Shown in pieces: positions 1 to 8,847 of a DNA stretch of 64,000 nucleotides. The stretch comes from JAVMKJ01 sp031732855 (lineage in GTDB: Bacteria > Pseudomonadota > Gammaproteobacteria > Competibacterales > Competibacteraceae): NCBI GenBank assembly GCA_031732855.1, contig JAVMKJ010000112.1, positions 1-64,000 of the forward strand, written 5' to 3'. The notes under the pieces were generated by a model. That model saw only the letters and a list, made by a program, of their open reading frames with translations. It was not told the origin of the DNA and searched no databases. Made by a program: the position numbers and the translations under genes. Every line of letters starts with the position of its first letter. Position 1 is the first letter of the stretch.

Positions 1-139
1 GCCAACCTCCGCCAGCGCGATCCGTCCTCAACAGTCCGGAATCCATATTGAGCCACTCCTCTTTGCGGGGGATGACGATCATCCGTGATCGGCAATCGGC
101 TAAAATCCCAATCATCATCGCCACCCCGGCCCACGCCCC

Positions 140-1684
140 ATGACCCTCGCCCGCCGCAAACTGCCCATCGGTATCCAGACTTTCGCCGAGATCATCGGCG
201 AAGGACACTACTATGTGGATAAGACCCCCTTCGCCCACCGCCTGACCGAGCAGGGCAAGTACTACTTCCTCTCCCGCCCGCGCCGCTTCGGCAAGAGCCT
301 GTTCCTCGATACCCTCAAGGAGCTGTTCGAGGGCAACGAACCGCTGTTTCGGGGGCTGTACGTCCACGACCGCTGGGACTGGAGCGCGCGCCATCCGGTG
401 ATCCGCCTCAGCTTCGCCGATGGCGTGTTGCAAAGTCGGGCGGAACTGGATGAGAAGATTGGCGAACTGCTTGATTACAACCAGCAGCGCCTGGGCGTCA
501 GGTGCGAGCCTTACAGTCTTTCCGGGCGTTTTTCCCAACTGATCCGGCGGGCGCGCGAACAGCACGGGCAGCGGGTGGTGGTCCTGGTGGACGAATACGA
601 CAAGCCGATTCTGGACAACCTCACCGACCGCGATACCGCCCTCGCCATGCGCGAGGGATTGAGGAACCTGTACTCGGTGATCAAGGATGCCGACGCTTAC
701 ATCCGGTTCGCTTTCCTGACCGGGGTGTCCAAGTTCAGCAAGGTCAGTCTGTTTTCCGGTCTGAACAACCTCAACGACATCACGGTGGACGCGACCTACT
801 CGGCGATCTGCGGCTACACCGAAACCGACGTGGACACGGTGTTCGCCCCGGAACTGGCCGGGCTGGACCGCGAGGAGATCCGCCGCTGGTACAACGGCTA
901 CAATTGGCTGGGCGAGGCGGTTTACAACCCCTTCGACCTGCTGTTGCTGTTCGACAAGCGTCAGTTCCGCCCCTGGTGGTTCGAGACGGGCACGCCGAGT
1001 TTTCTCATTAACCTGTTGACCCAGCGCGGGCAGTTCGTGCCGGCGCTGGAACATCTGGTCACGGTCGAAACGCTGCTGTCCCGCTTCGATGTCAACGACA
1101 TGCCGACCGAGGCGTTGTTGTTCCAGACCGGCTATCTCACCATCGACCACGCGGAGTGGACCGGCCACAAATACCTCTTTCACCTGCGCTACCCCAATCA
1201 CGAAGTGCGCGTGGGATTGATCGAGCAACTGCTGTTCGCCCTGAGTCCCGACGATACCCGCGTCAGCGCCAACCTGTACCGGTTGTACCGGCTGCTCTCG
1301 GCCAACGATCTGGCGGGTCTGAAAGACCTGTTTCACGCCTTCTTCGCGGGTATCCCGCACCACGGGTACGCCAACAACCTGATCGCCCGGTACGAGGGCT
1401 ACTACGCCAGCGTGTTCTACAGCTACTTCGCCGCCCTGGGCCTGACCGTCATCCCGGAAGACGTGACCGATCACGGCCGCATCGACATGACGGTGAAGTT
1501 CGACGGCCACATCTACCTGTTCGAGTTCAAGGTAGTGGAACTGGCGCCCGAAGGTCGCGCCCTGCAACAGCTCAAGGACCGGGGCTACGCCGACAAATAC
1601 CGCGCCGAGGGCCTGCCGATTCACCTCATCGGCGTGGAGTTCTCCCGGAAGGAGCGGAATGTGGTGAGGTTCGAGGTGGAATAA
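140..1684 (+). CDS. AAA-ATPase-like protein with C-terminal PD-(D/E)XK nuclease domain
   Basis: 514 aa. The N-terminal part matches the AAA-ATPase_like family (PF09820 type): an opening LPIGIQTF segment, a P-loop-like RPRRFGKS around residue 50, and a Walker B VVLVDEYDKP around residue 150. The C-terminal part looks like the PDDEXK_9 domain, with GRIDMTV followed by LFEFKV (Asp then Glu-x-Lys) around residues 450-475. The family is abundant and often multicopy in environmental bacteria, and its function is not established; a role in DNA processing or defence is inference only. It faces sbcC tail to tail, with 4 nt between stop codons. The ATG at 140 precedes the conserved start of the domain by only a few residues. 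The 139 nt before it hold no recognisable gene. Confidence 0.85.
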   Translation: MTLARRKLPIGIQTFAEIIGEGHYYVDKTPFAHRLTEQGKYYFLSRPRRFGKSLFLDTLKELFEGNEPLFRGLYVHDRWDWSARHPVIRLSFADGVLQSRAELDEKIGELLDYNQQRLGVRCEPYSLSGRFSQLIRRAREQHGQRVVVLVDEYDKPILDNLTDRDTALAMREGLRNLYSVIKDADAYIRFAFLTGVSKFSKVSLFSGLNNLNDITVDATYSAICGYTETDVDTVFAPELAGLDREEIRRWYNGYNWLGEAVYNPFDLLLLFDKRQFRPWWFETGTPSFLINLLTQRGQFVPALEHLVTVETLLSRFDVNDMPTEALLFQTGYLTIDHAEWTGHKYLFHLRYPNHEVRVGLIEQLLFALSPDDTRVSANLYRLYRLLSANDLAGLKDLFHAFFAGIPHHGYANNLIARYEGYYASVFYSYFAALGLTVIPEDVTDHGRIDMTVKFDGHIYLFEFKVVELAPEGRALQQLKDRGYADKYRAEGLPIHLIGVEFSRKERNVVRFEVE

Positions 1685-1688
1685 CCGC

Positions 1689-4600
1689 CTAAGCGCTCGT
1701 CACCTCGACCCGGCTTTGCCCGCCCGACTGGCGCCGCACCTGAATCTGAATCCCGATCCGTTCGGTCATCTCCTGCACGTGGGAGATGACCCCCACCTTG
1801 CGACCCTGGGCCTGCAGGTTGTCCAGGGCATCCATCGCCACCCGCAGCGTGTCGGTATCGAGGCTGCCGAAACCCTCGTCGATGAACAGCGACTCGACTT
1901 GTACCCGGTTGGAGGAAAGCGAGGCGAGGCCGAGGGCCAGCGCCAGCGAGACCAGGAAGGATTCGCCGCCGGACAGGGAATGCACCGAGCGGTATTCGTC
2001 GCCCATGTCCTGATCCACCACCATCAGCGCCAGGGTGTCCTTGACCCGCTCCAGCCGGTAGCGGCGTGAGAGGTCGGCCAGATGGCGGTTGGCGTAGCCG
2101 AGCAGCACGTCGAGGGTGAACTGCTGGGCGTAGTTGCGGAATTTCTTGCCGTCGGCGGAGCCGATCAGGTCGTTCAACTGCCCCCAAATCCGGGCTTTCG
2201 CCTCCTGCTGGTCGATGTTTCCTTGCAGCTCCGCGGTTCTGATCTTGCGTTCGTCATCCTGCCGCAGGGCCAGTTCCGCCTCGATGGCGCGTTGTCGGGC
2301 CTGTTCCAGATCGGCGGCGGCTTGAGTCCACGCGGTCTGAACCGCGTCCGCCGGGTCTGGCGTGGCGCGTTGCCTTTCGTGCGTTTCCCTCCGCGACCGG
2401 CGTTCCTGGAGGATCATCTCGGCATGACCGACGTCGTCGGCGAGCTTCTGGAGCGCCTTGCGTTCGGCCGCGATCCAGGCGCCATCGCGGGCGAGCAGGG
2501 CGCGAAGTCGGGCGGAATCCAGCGGCTCTTCGGGATGCTGGGCGTCGAACGCGACGATCCAGGCGTTCAGGGTCGCGTCGGCCTGCTCCGCCGCGTGCTG
2601 GCCGGCGGCGAGGGTTTGCCGGGCCTGGCCGAGCACTGCCTCGGCACTGGCTTGGGCTTGCGCCGCCTTCCGTGCCGCCTGATCCTGTTGCTGGCGTCCG
2701 GCCTCGGCGTTCTGGACCGCTCGGGCGAGCGCCGCTTCCACTTCGGTGATCGGACGCCCCGCGAACAGGGCTTGCCGTTGCCGGCGTTTGTCCTGAAGGT
2801 CGCGGTCGACCTTTTCAAAGCCCGCGGCGGCGTCCTGGAGCAGCGTGGTTTTTTCGGCGGCGGCCTGGGCGAGCGCCTGGCACTCGATGTCGAGCTGGCT
2901 CAATGTGGTTTGCCGCTGGTTGACGGTTTCGGTCTGGGCGCTCCATTGCCTGGCCTGTTCCCGGCGGGCGCGATGAAAGGCGGCGGGATCGGCCTGCCAG
3001 TTGGAACGCCAGTCCTCCCCGGCGAAGGCGGCGTCCAGCGCGGTTAGCCGTTCGTTCGACCGGCGCGCGGCCTCCGCTCGCCGGTCGCCGGCGGTCTGTA
3101 TCGCCTGAACCGTCCGATCGAGGACGGCCTGCGCGGCGTTCAGAGCGTCCCGCGCCGCCTCCTGCCGGCGCTGGCCGGCATCGCGCGCCTGTTGCGTCTC
3201 GTCCCGGGCCTTGCCGGCCTGGCGCAGGGCGTCTTCTTCCCTGGCGATGGCGGTCAGTCGTTCCCGTGCCGACTCATTCTGGGCGACGAACCAGGCCGGA
3301 CGGTCGGCGGGCGCCACGGGAGTCAGTTCCGCCGCGACTGGTTGGGCGTTCCAGGCGTCGGTATCGCGCTGGATGGCGGCGGCCAAGGGCTCACGTTCCC
3401 CGGCGATGGCGGCCAGCCGCTGGCGGCCGGTTTCGACGGCGGCCTGTTGCGCGGCTTCCTGCTGGACCAGGGCGTCCAGCGCCTGCCGACACTCGTTCAC
3501 CCCGGCTTTGAGACCGGCCAGCATGGCGCGGGAAGGGGCGTCGCCGGCGGCGTAGGGATGTTCCGTCGCCCCGCAGACCGGGCAGGGCGAGCCGGTTTCC
3601 AGGGCGGCGCGCAGGGTTTCGACGTTTTTGGCGCAGGCGGCCTCGGCGATTTTCAGCGATCGTTCCGCCTGTTCCAGCCGAACAGCCGCCGCCGGTTTAT
3701 CGGCGAGCAGTTGCGTCAAGGCGGTTTCCGCGCGGGCGATTTTCTCCCGAAGCGCGCCGGCTTCGGCGTCCAGTTCCCGCTGGCGAGCGAGCGAGCCGGC
3801 CAGCGTGGTCCACAGTCGTTCGGCGCGGGCCAGTCGTTCGCGGCGGGTTTCGGCGGCGGCGCGGTTTGTCGCCAACCCATCGGGATCGAAACCGGCCAGC
3901 GCCTGGATGGCGGCCTGGAGTGCGGTCTCCGCGCTCTGGAGCACGGCTTCGGCCCGGGCAAGCGTGGCGGCGGCCTGATCCCGCCCCTGCCGGTGCTTCG
4001 GCTCGTCCCGCCGCAGGGTGGCGATGGCTTGATCGGCGTCGCGCAGGTCGTTTTGCGTCTTGGCGGCCTCGTCGAACAGCAGGTCCCAGCGCGGCCAGTC
4101 CTCCGCGAGAATGCGCGAGGGTTCGTTCGCAGACAGCCAGTCCCGGGCAATCCGCAACTCTTGGCCGATCCGGTCGCGTTCGGCCTGCTTGCCGGTGAGA
4201 TTCTTTTGCGCCCGCGCCTCGGCCTGGCGAGCCTCGGCCAAGGCGTTGGCGGCGTCGGCATGGCGAGGGACCAGCAGCTCGATGGCGGCGTCGAGCGCCT
4301 TGGCCCGGTCGAGGTCGGCGCCGGCGGCGGTTTTGGCCTGCTCGGCAACGGCGACCCCTTGCGCGGCCTGCGTCAGGGCCTCATCCGCCTGTTGTCGAAC
4401 GTGCCGGGCTCGAGCCAGATCGCCTTCGGCGGCGGCAACCGCGTGCGAGTGCTTCGCCACCTCCCCGGCAATGCGGTCCGCTTCCGTCACGCGGGGTCGG
4501 GCGTCCTGCACGGCTTCGACCCGGGCGAAGTAGACCTGCCGGGGGGCGGCGTTTTCGCGGGCGGCGCGGGCTTTTTGCGCCTCATCCCGCGCCTGTTGCT

Positions 4601-5426
4601 CGGCCTGCTTCAGTTTCTCCCAGGCATCGTGCCACTGTAACCGTCGATCCAGTTCGGTCTTGCGTTGTTCCAGCGCCCCCGTTTCGGTCCGGGCGGCGGC
4701 GAGCGATCGTTCCAGTCCGACGCGGGCTTCGGCGTCCAGCGGCTGCTGGCCGGCGAGTTGGGCTTGCAGGGCTTCCAGCGCTTTCTGTTCGTTCCGGGCG
4801 CGCTCGAAGGCGCGGATGGAAATGCCGGTGTAGACATCCAGTCCGGTCAGGGTTTCCAGCAGTTCCGCCCGTTCGTTGTCGTTGGCCTTGAGGAAGGTCG
4901 CGAACTCGTTCTGGGCCAGCAGCACGGCGCGGGTGAATTGCGGGAACGACAGCCCCAGCCGCTCCCGGATCGCCTGCTGGACTTCGTTCTTCACTCCGCC
5001 GATGCGCTGACCGCCGTCCAGGGTTTCCAGCAGCATCTCGGTGTTTTGCAGCTTGCCGTCCGCCTTGCCGCGGGCGCGGCGCACGCTCCAGCGGGCGCGG
5101 TATTGAATCCCGTCGTTGCCGAGGAAATCGACCTCGGCGAAACCCTCGCCCGCCCGGCGGCGCAGCAGGTTGCGAGGGTCCTGCGGCGTGATGGTTTCCT
5201 CGCCGACGTCCGGCAGGCTGATTCCCTTGACGGTGGCGCGGGTCAGGCGCGGAGTTTCGTCGTAGAGGGCCAGGCACAGCGCGTCGAGCAGGGTGCTTTT
5301 GCCGGACCCGGTCGGACCGCAGATGGCGAACAGGCCGGTCGTGGCGAGCGGTCCCTGATGAAACCGAAGCTCGAACTCCCCGGCCAGCGAGGCCAGGTTT
5401 TTGCCGCGAATGGCCAGGATTTTCAT
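1689..5426 (-). CDS. sbcC: Exonuclease SbcC (SMC-like ATPase subunit of SbcCD)
   Basis: 1245 aa. SbcC pairs with SbcD to form the Mre11/Rad50-like nuclease that opens DNA hairpins and trims double-strand ends. Visible parts are an N-terminal MKILAIRGKNLASL, Walker A GPTGSGKST near residue 35, long Ala/Gln/Glu-rich coiled coils, a zinc-hook CPVC near residue 613, and C-terminal ABC signature LSGGES with Walker B LFIDEGFGSLD. The ATG at 5426 is chosen because the domain begins there and because it overlaps the sbcD stop codon as ATGA. A much longer upstream extension in this frame is antisense-type GC-rich noise inside sbcD. Length fits the family (about 1050-1250 aa). Confidence 0.95.
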   Translation of the reverse strand: MKILAIRGKNLASLAGEFELRFHQGPLATTGLFAICGPTGSGKSTLLDALCLALYDETPRLTRATVKGISLPDVGEETITPQDPRNLLRRRAGEGFAEVDFLGNDGIQYRARWSVRRARGKADGKLQNTEMLLETLDGGQRIGGVKNEVQQAIRERLGLSFPQFTRAVLLAQNEFATFLKANDNERAELLETLTGLDVYTGISIRAFERARNEQKALEALQAQLAGQQPLDAEARVGLERSLAAARTETGALEQRKTELDRRLQWHDAWEKLKQAEQQARDEAQKARAARENAAPRQVYFARVEAVQDARPRVTEADRIAGEVAKHSHAVAAAEGDLARARHVRQQADEALTQAAQGVAVAEQAKTAAGADLDRAKALDAAIELLVPRHADAANALAEARQAEARAQKNLTGKQAERDRIGQELRIARDWLSANEPSRILAEDWPRWDLLFDEAAKTQNDLRDADQAIATLRRDEPKHRQGRDQAAATLARAEAVLQSAETALQAAIQALAGFDPDGLATNRAAAETRRERLARAERLWTTLAGSLARQRELDAEAGALREKIARAETALTQLLADKPAAAVRLEQAERSLKIAEAACAKNVETLRAALETGSPCPVCGATEHPYAAGDAPSRAMLAGLKAGVNECRQALDALVQQEAAQQAAVETGRQRLAAIAGEREPLAAAIQRDTDAWNAQPVAAELTPVAPADRPAWFVAQNESARERLTAIAREEDALRQAGKARDETQQARDAGQRRQEAARDALNAAQAVLDRTVQAIQTAGDRRAEAARRSNERLTALDAAFAGEDWRSNWQADPAAFHRARREQARQWSAQTETVNQRQTTLSQLDIECQALAQAAAEKTTLLQDAAAGFEKVDRDLQDKRRQRQALFAGRPITEVEAALARAVQNAEAGRQQQDQAARKAAQAQASAEAVLGQARQTLAAGQHAAEQADATLNAWIVAFDAQHPEEPLDSARLRALLARDGAWIAAERKALQKLADDVGHAEMILQERRSRRETHERQRATPDPADAVQTAWTQAAADLEQARQRAIEAELALRQDDERKIRTAELQGNIDQQEAKARIWGQLNDLIGSADGKKFRNYAQQFTLDVLLGYANRHLADLSRRYRLERVKDTLALMVVDQDMGDEYRSVHSLSGGESFLVSLALALGLASLSSNRVQVESLFIDEGFGSLDTDTLRVAMDALDNLQAQGRKVGVISHVQEMTERIGIQIQVRRQSGGQSRVEVTSA

Positions 5427-6664
5427 GGGGCGCTTTCCCCGCTGGAATCCAGCAGCAGTTCGGCGAAGGCGGCGAGCAGGGTAGGGGAGGGTTCCGCGCC
5501 GTATTTCCGCCAGTGGAGTTTTCTGAAGATCTCGTCCGGTTGCAACCGCCCCAGATCGTCGAGCGACCGTGGACCGCGGTCGGCGCCGTCGTCGGGACCG
5601 GTGTCGTAACGGGTCTCGATTTTGGCCAGCCGCACCGGCTTTCGATCCAGTACCGCGTCGATGCGAGCGCGCAATCCCGGTTCCGGAGCGTTCAACCGCA
5701 CCCGCACTTCCAGATAGGGCTGCGCTTCCAGCGCCAGGTCGGGGAGATCGAGAGCCGCGAGGGCGTCCAGCGCTTCGTCGACCGGCGCAGGCTGCGTGGG
5801 GACCCGCAGCAGTTCGACCGGGCGCGGGATGCGAATCCCGGCGATTTCTCGAACCGTACCGCCGTCGAGGTCGACGCGGACCACCTGATGGGGATAATGA
5901 ATTTCCGCGAACGACATCGGCAGCGGACTGCCGGAATAGCGTATCCGCCCCTGCCCGCCCACGGTCTGGGCGCGGTGCAGATGGCCCAGAGCCGCATAGG
6001 CGATGGCGGGGTCGAAGATCTCCACCGGCAACGCCTCGGTGCCGCCGACGATGATGCGCCGCTCGGAATCCTCCGAGGTCTGCCCGCCGCTCATGTGGCA
6101 GTGGCCCAGCGCGACGATGGCCTGACCGTTCTTCCGGCGGCTCAGGGCCAGATCCAGCGCCTGCCGGTAGAGCAGGGCGACGCCTTCCAGGTAGGGATCG
6201 CCCGCCGTCTCCAGCCGGGGCACGTCGCCGGACCGCAGGAAGGGCACCGCCAGACACCAGGCGGCGATGTCGCCGTCGCGGTTCCTGATGGGTACGAGCA
6301 AACGGTCGAGTTCGATTTCGCCCTGTCGGCGGGTGACGTGGCCGACCGCGGTGGCGTCGAAGGCTTCGAACAGCGGCGCGGGTGCTTCCAGTCGGCCAGG
6401 CGAGTCGTGATTACCGGCGATGATGACGATGTCCAGTTGGGGAACGCGGCGCTTGGCGTCCGTCAGGAAGCGATAAAATTGCCGCTGGGCGGCGGCGGAC
6501 GGATTGGCGTTGTCGAAGATGTCGCCGGCGATCAGCAGGGCGTCGGCCTGTTCGGCTTCGACCGTATCCGACAACCAGTCGAGGAAACGCTGGTGCTCGT
6601 AGCTCCGGTCGAAATTGTGCAAGGTCTGGCCGAGATGCCAGTCCGAGGTGTGCAGCAGGCGCAC
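5423..6664 (-). CDS. sbcD: Exonuclease SbcD (metallophosphoesterase subunit of SbcCD)
   Basis: 413 aa, GTG start. It is the Mn-dependent nuclease subunit of SbcCD. The calcineurin-like phosphoesterase motifs are all present: HTSDWHLG at residue 5, AGDIFD near residue 47, AGNHDS near residue 84, and further metal-binding histidines in LGHCHMSGG and LGHLHRAQ. The C-terminal capping domain follows. It is first in a two-gene operon, and its TGA overlaps the sbcC start by 4 nt, which implies translational coupling and balanced subunit production. Confidence 0.95.
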   Translation of the reverse strand: MRLLHTSDWHLGQTLHNFDRSYEHQRFLDWLSDTVEAEQADALLIAGDIFDNANPSAAAQRQFYRFLTDAKRRVPQLDIVIIAGNHDSPGRLEAPAPLFEAFDATAVGHVTRRQGEIELDRLLVPIRNRDGDIAAWCLAVPFLRSGDVPRLETAGDPYLEGVALLYRQALDLALSRRKNGQAIVALGHCHMSGGQTSEDSERRIIVGGTEALPVEIFDPAIAYAALGHLHRAQTVGGQGRIRYSGSPLPMSFAEIHYPHQVVRVDLDGGTVREIAGIRIPRPVELLRVPTQPAPVDEALDALAALDLPDLALEAQPYLEVRVRLNAPEPGLRARIDAVLDRKPVRLAKIETRYDTGPDDGADRGPRSLDDLGRLQPDEIFRKLHWRKYGAEPSPTLLAAFAELLLDSSGESAP

Positions 6665-6729
6665 GATGGGGTCCTCTCCGATTTTTCAGGTCATGGCGTC
6701 GGGAAACCAGGTTGCCATGAATATCGCAA

Positions 6730-7749
6730 TCATTCGGAAGCTTGACGCCGCCGCTGTTCCAGATAGAACGTCAACCCCAGCGCGCCGCCGCCGGCGATCA
6801 GCAGGCTGAGCAGCAATCCCAGATGCTCGGCCAGATGGGCAAAGAACAGGGTGTAGATTTGAATCACCAGAAAGGTCGCGCCGTAGCCGGTCAGCATCCG
6901 CATCGCCCGCCGGGCCCCCAGCCAGACCAGCGTGGCGTTGAGGCCGGCCCACAGCGCGTTGAACAGCACCAGTTCGGCGACGCCGGCCCGATACCACACG
7001 TCGCTGGCCAGATTGAAATTGCCGAACAGCGCCAGCAGCCACAACGCCATTTCCGCGAAGAACAGCCCACCGGACAGCCAGACCTTGAAAAATCCCCGAT
7101 ACGGCGCCAGCGGTCCCGCTTCGCTCTGCTGGTGGATGACCGCCACGGCGACCATCACCGCCGCCGCCGCCAGGAACCGCAGGGGGTAGTTCATCCCGAA
7201 CCAGTAGGCCCCCCAACCGGAAGCGTAGCCGGTAAAACCGCCGAACCAGCAGAAAAACACCACGGTGCTCAGCACCAGCAGCAGCGCGTTCCGCAGCGCG
7301 TAGCTCAGGCCGAGCAGCAGCAGTAAATCGATCAGCAGCAGAGCCGGCCAGTTGCCGGAACCGGTGGAGAAAATCACGCCCAGGGTGAAGGTCAGGCCGA
7401 TCAGCAGCAAACCGCCCAGCAGTTCCAGGCTCAGTGAGGTCCAGACCAGCATGGGACGGGCGCGCCCGAGCCATCGCGCGCCGCCGAAGCTGGCGAGAAC
7501 CGCGATGCCCAGCAATATCGCCAGCTTGGTCAGGGTGAAGTCGAACAGCGTCCGGCCGAGAATCGCCAGACCGGCCATGACGCTGACCGCGCCGAAAATC
7601 AGGAACCAGCGCCCCAGCGAACGCCAGTCCCAGCCCTCGGTCGGATAGCGCTCGCGCAGTTGTCCGTAAGTCGCTTCGTCCAGCAGACCTTCGCGCCGCA
7701 GTTCGTCCAGTTCCCGGCGGACGCGGCGATTGCGGGACAGGGGGTTCAT
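6730..7749 (-). CDS. DUF2157-type polytopic membrane protein
   Basis: 339 aa. A soluble N-terminal segment of about 50 residues (RRELDELRREGLLDEATY) is followed by about ten hydrophobic helices and a short basic tail. This organisation is typical of DUF2157/DUF4401 membrane proteins, which have no assigned function. The start at 7749 follows directly from the 4-nt ATGA overlap with the upstream paralogue. The upstream gene has the same layout (cytoplasmic linker, GL(L/I)D motif, many helices), so the pair looks like an ancient tandem duplication that may form a heteromeric complex; that last point is inference. Confidence 0.75.
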   Translation of the reverse strand: MNPLSRNRRVRRELDELRREGLLDEATYGQLRERYPTEGWDWRSLGRWFLIFGAVSVMAGLAILGRTLFDFTLTKLAILLGIAVLASFGGARWLGRARPMLVWTSLSLELLGGLLLIGLTFTLGVIFSTGSGNWPALLLIDLLLLLGLSYALRNALLLVLSTVVFFCWFGGFTGYASGWGAYWFGMNYPLRFLAAAAVMVAVAVIHQQSEAGPLAPYRGFFKVWLSGGLFFAEMALWLLALFGNFNLASDVWYRAGVAELVLFNALWAGLNATLVWLGARRAMRMLTGYGATFLVIQIYTLFFAHLAEHLGLLLSLLIAGGGALGLTFYLEQRRRQASE

Positions 7750-8738
7750 GGAAGCCGCTCCGGCGAGCGGGCGTGGCCCTGACGCTCGAAGGCGTAGCCG
7801 AGGATCATGGCCAGCGCGCCGCCGAGCAGGAAAAACGTACCGGCGGACAGCCGGTCCCAGAAATGTTCGAAAAAGCGGGTGTACAGATCGATCGCCAGAA
7901 ACACGATGCCGAAACCGGTGAGACGGGCGTCGCGCAACCGGGCGCCGGCGACGATCTGACCGACGCCGGCGGCGGTGAACGCCAGCACCCAGCCCAGCGG
8001 CCCGCGGGGCAGAGTCAGGAACCATAGCGACAGGTTCAGATACAGCAGGCCGAAGATCAGATACAACCCTCCGAAGCCGAGGCAGCGCCGCAAGGGACCT
8101 GTTTCCAGCCGCCGCTCGTGCCAGACGCCCAATGCCATCGTGGCCAGAGCGATGACCGCCATCAGTTTCGGGTCCTGGATATCCGCGAAATAGGTTCCAT
8201 GCCCGCCGTAGGCGTGCCAGGCGCCCAGACCGTGAAAGAACAGCAGCAGCCCCAGCAGCAGCGGCCAGCGCAGGTGGTAACGATAGGCGGTCAGGGCGGC
8301 GAGCACGCCGGTGAGCAGCAGGATGAGCGGGGCGTTCCGTCCGGCGTCGTCACCGCCCAGCAGAGCGATCTGGAGCAGCATGAAGACGCCGAACGCCGCC
8401 GCCAGACTGGCGGTCACCAGCACCGCGCCGGTGAAGGGATGCCGCCGTCGTGGATCGGTCGCCATCCGTACCCCGGAGTACCATAGTCCCGCGCCGACCG
8501 TCGCCAGCAGCACCGCCGCCACCAGGGCCGATTCCGAGGCCATGGCGATGAAAGCCAGGACCGCCAACCCCAGTTGGAAAATGGCGAACAGGCCGAGCCA
8601 TTTCAGCAGCGCGGCCAGAAACCGGCCGTGCGTCTCGTAACGCGGCAACAGAGCGTCCAGCAGGGGCCGGTCGATCAGGCCCTGCTGATGCCAGGCGGTG
8701 ACTTCCTGAGTCAGAAGATTGCGGGTGCTGGAGCGCAT
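7746..8738 (-). CDS. DUF2157-like polytopic membrane protein, first of a tandem pair
   Basis: 330 aa. An N-terminal segment (TQEVTAWHQQGLIDRPLLDA, residues about 9-28) resembles the DUF2157 linker of the next gene. It is followed by roughly ten transmembrane helices rich in Leu, Ala and Gly. No catalytic or metal motif is visible. It overlaps the downstream gene by 4 nt, so the two are co-transcribed. About 110 nt separate it from the divergently oriented polyferredoxin gene. Function is unknown. Confidence 0.7.
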   Translation of the reverse strand: MRSSTRNLLTQEVTAWHQQGLIDRPLLDALLPRYETHGRFLAALLKWLGLFAIFQLGLAVLAFIAMASESALVAAVLLATVGAGLWYSGVRMATDPRRRHPFTGAVLVTASLAAAFGVFMLLQIALLGGDDAGRNAPLILLLTGVLAALTAYRYHLRWPLLLGLLLFFHGLGAWHAYGGHGTYFADIQDPKLMAVIALATMALGVWHERRLETGPLRRCLGFGGLYLIFGLLYLNLSLWFLTLPRGPLGWVLAFTAAGVGQIVAGARLRDARLTGFGIVFLAIDLYTRFFEHFWDRLSAGTFFLLGGALAMILGYAFERQGHARSPERLP

Positions 8739-8847
8739 GGCTTTCGAGGCGGTGGCTGTTTGTTTCGCTTATTATTACCACGAACGGTCATAACCGAGCG
8801 AAATGTTCTTTCCCGCGCGTTCCGGCCTTCCGGAAGGGCAGGCGGCC

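Noticed and set aside
5427..6257. Apparent 277-residue N-terminal extension of SbcC
   Set aside because: It is an Arg/Gly/Pro-rich shadow of sbcD in another frame; the SbcC domain begins exactly at 5426, where it overlaps the sbcD stop codon.
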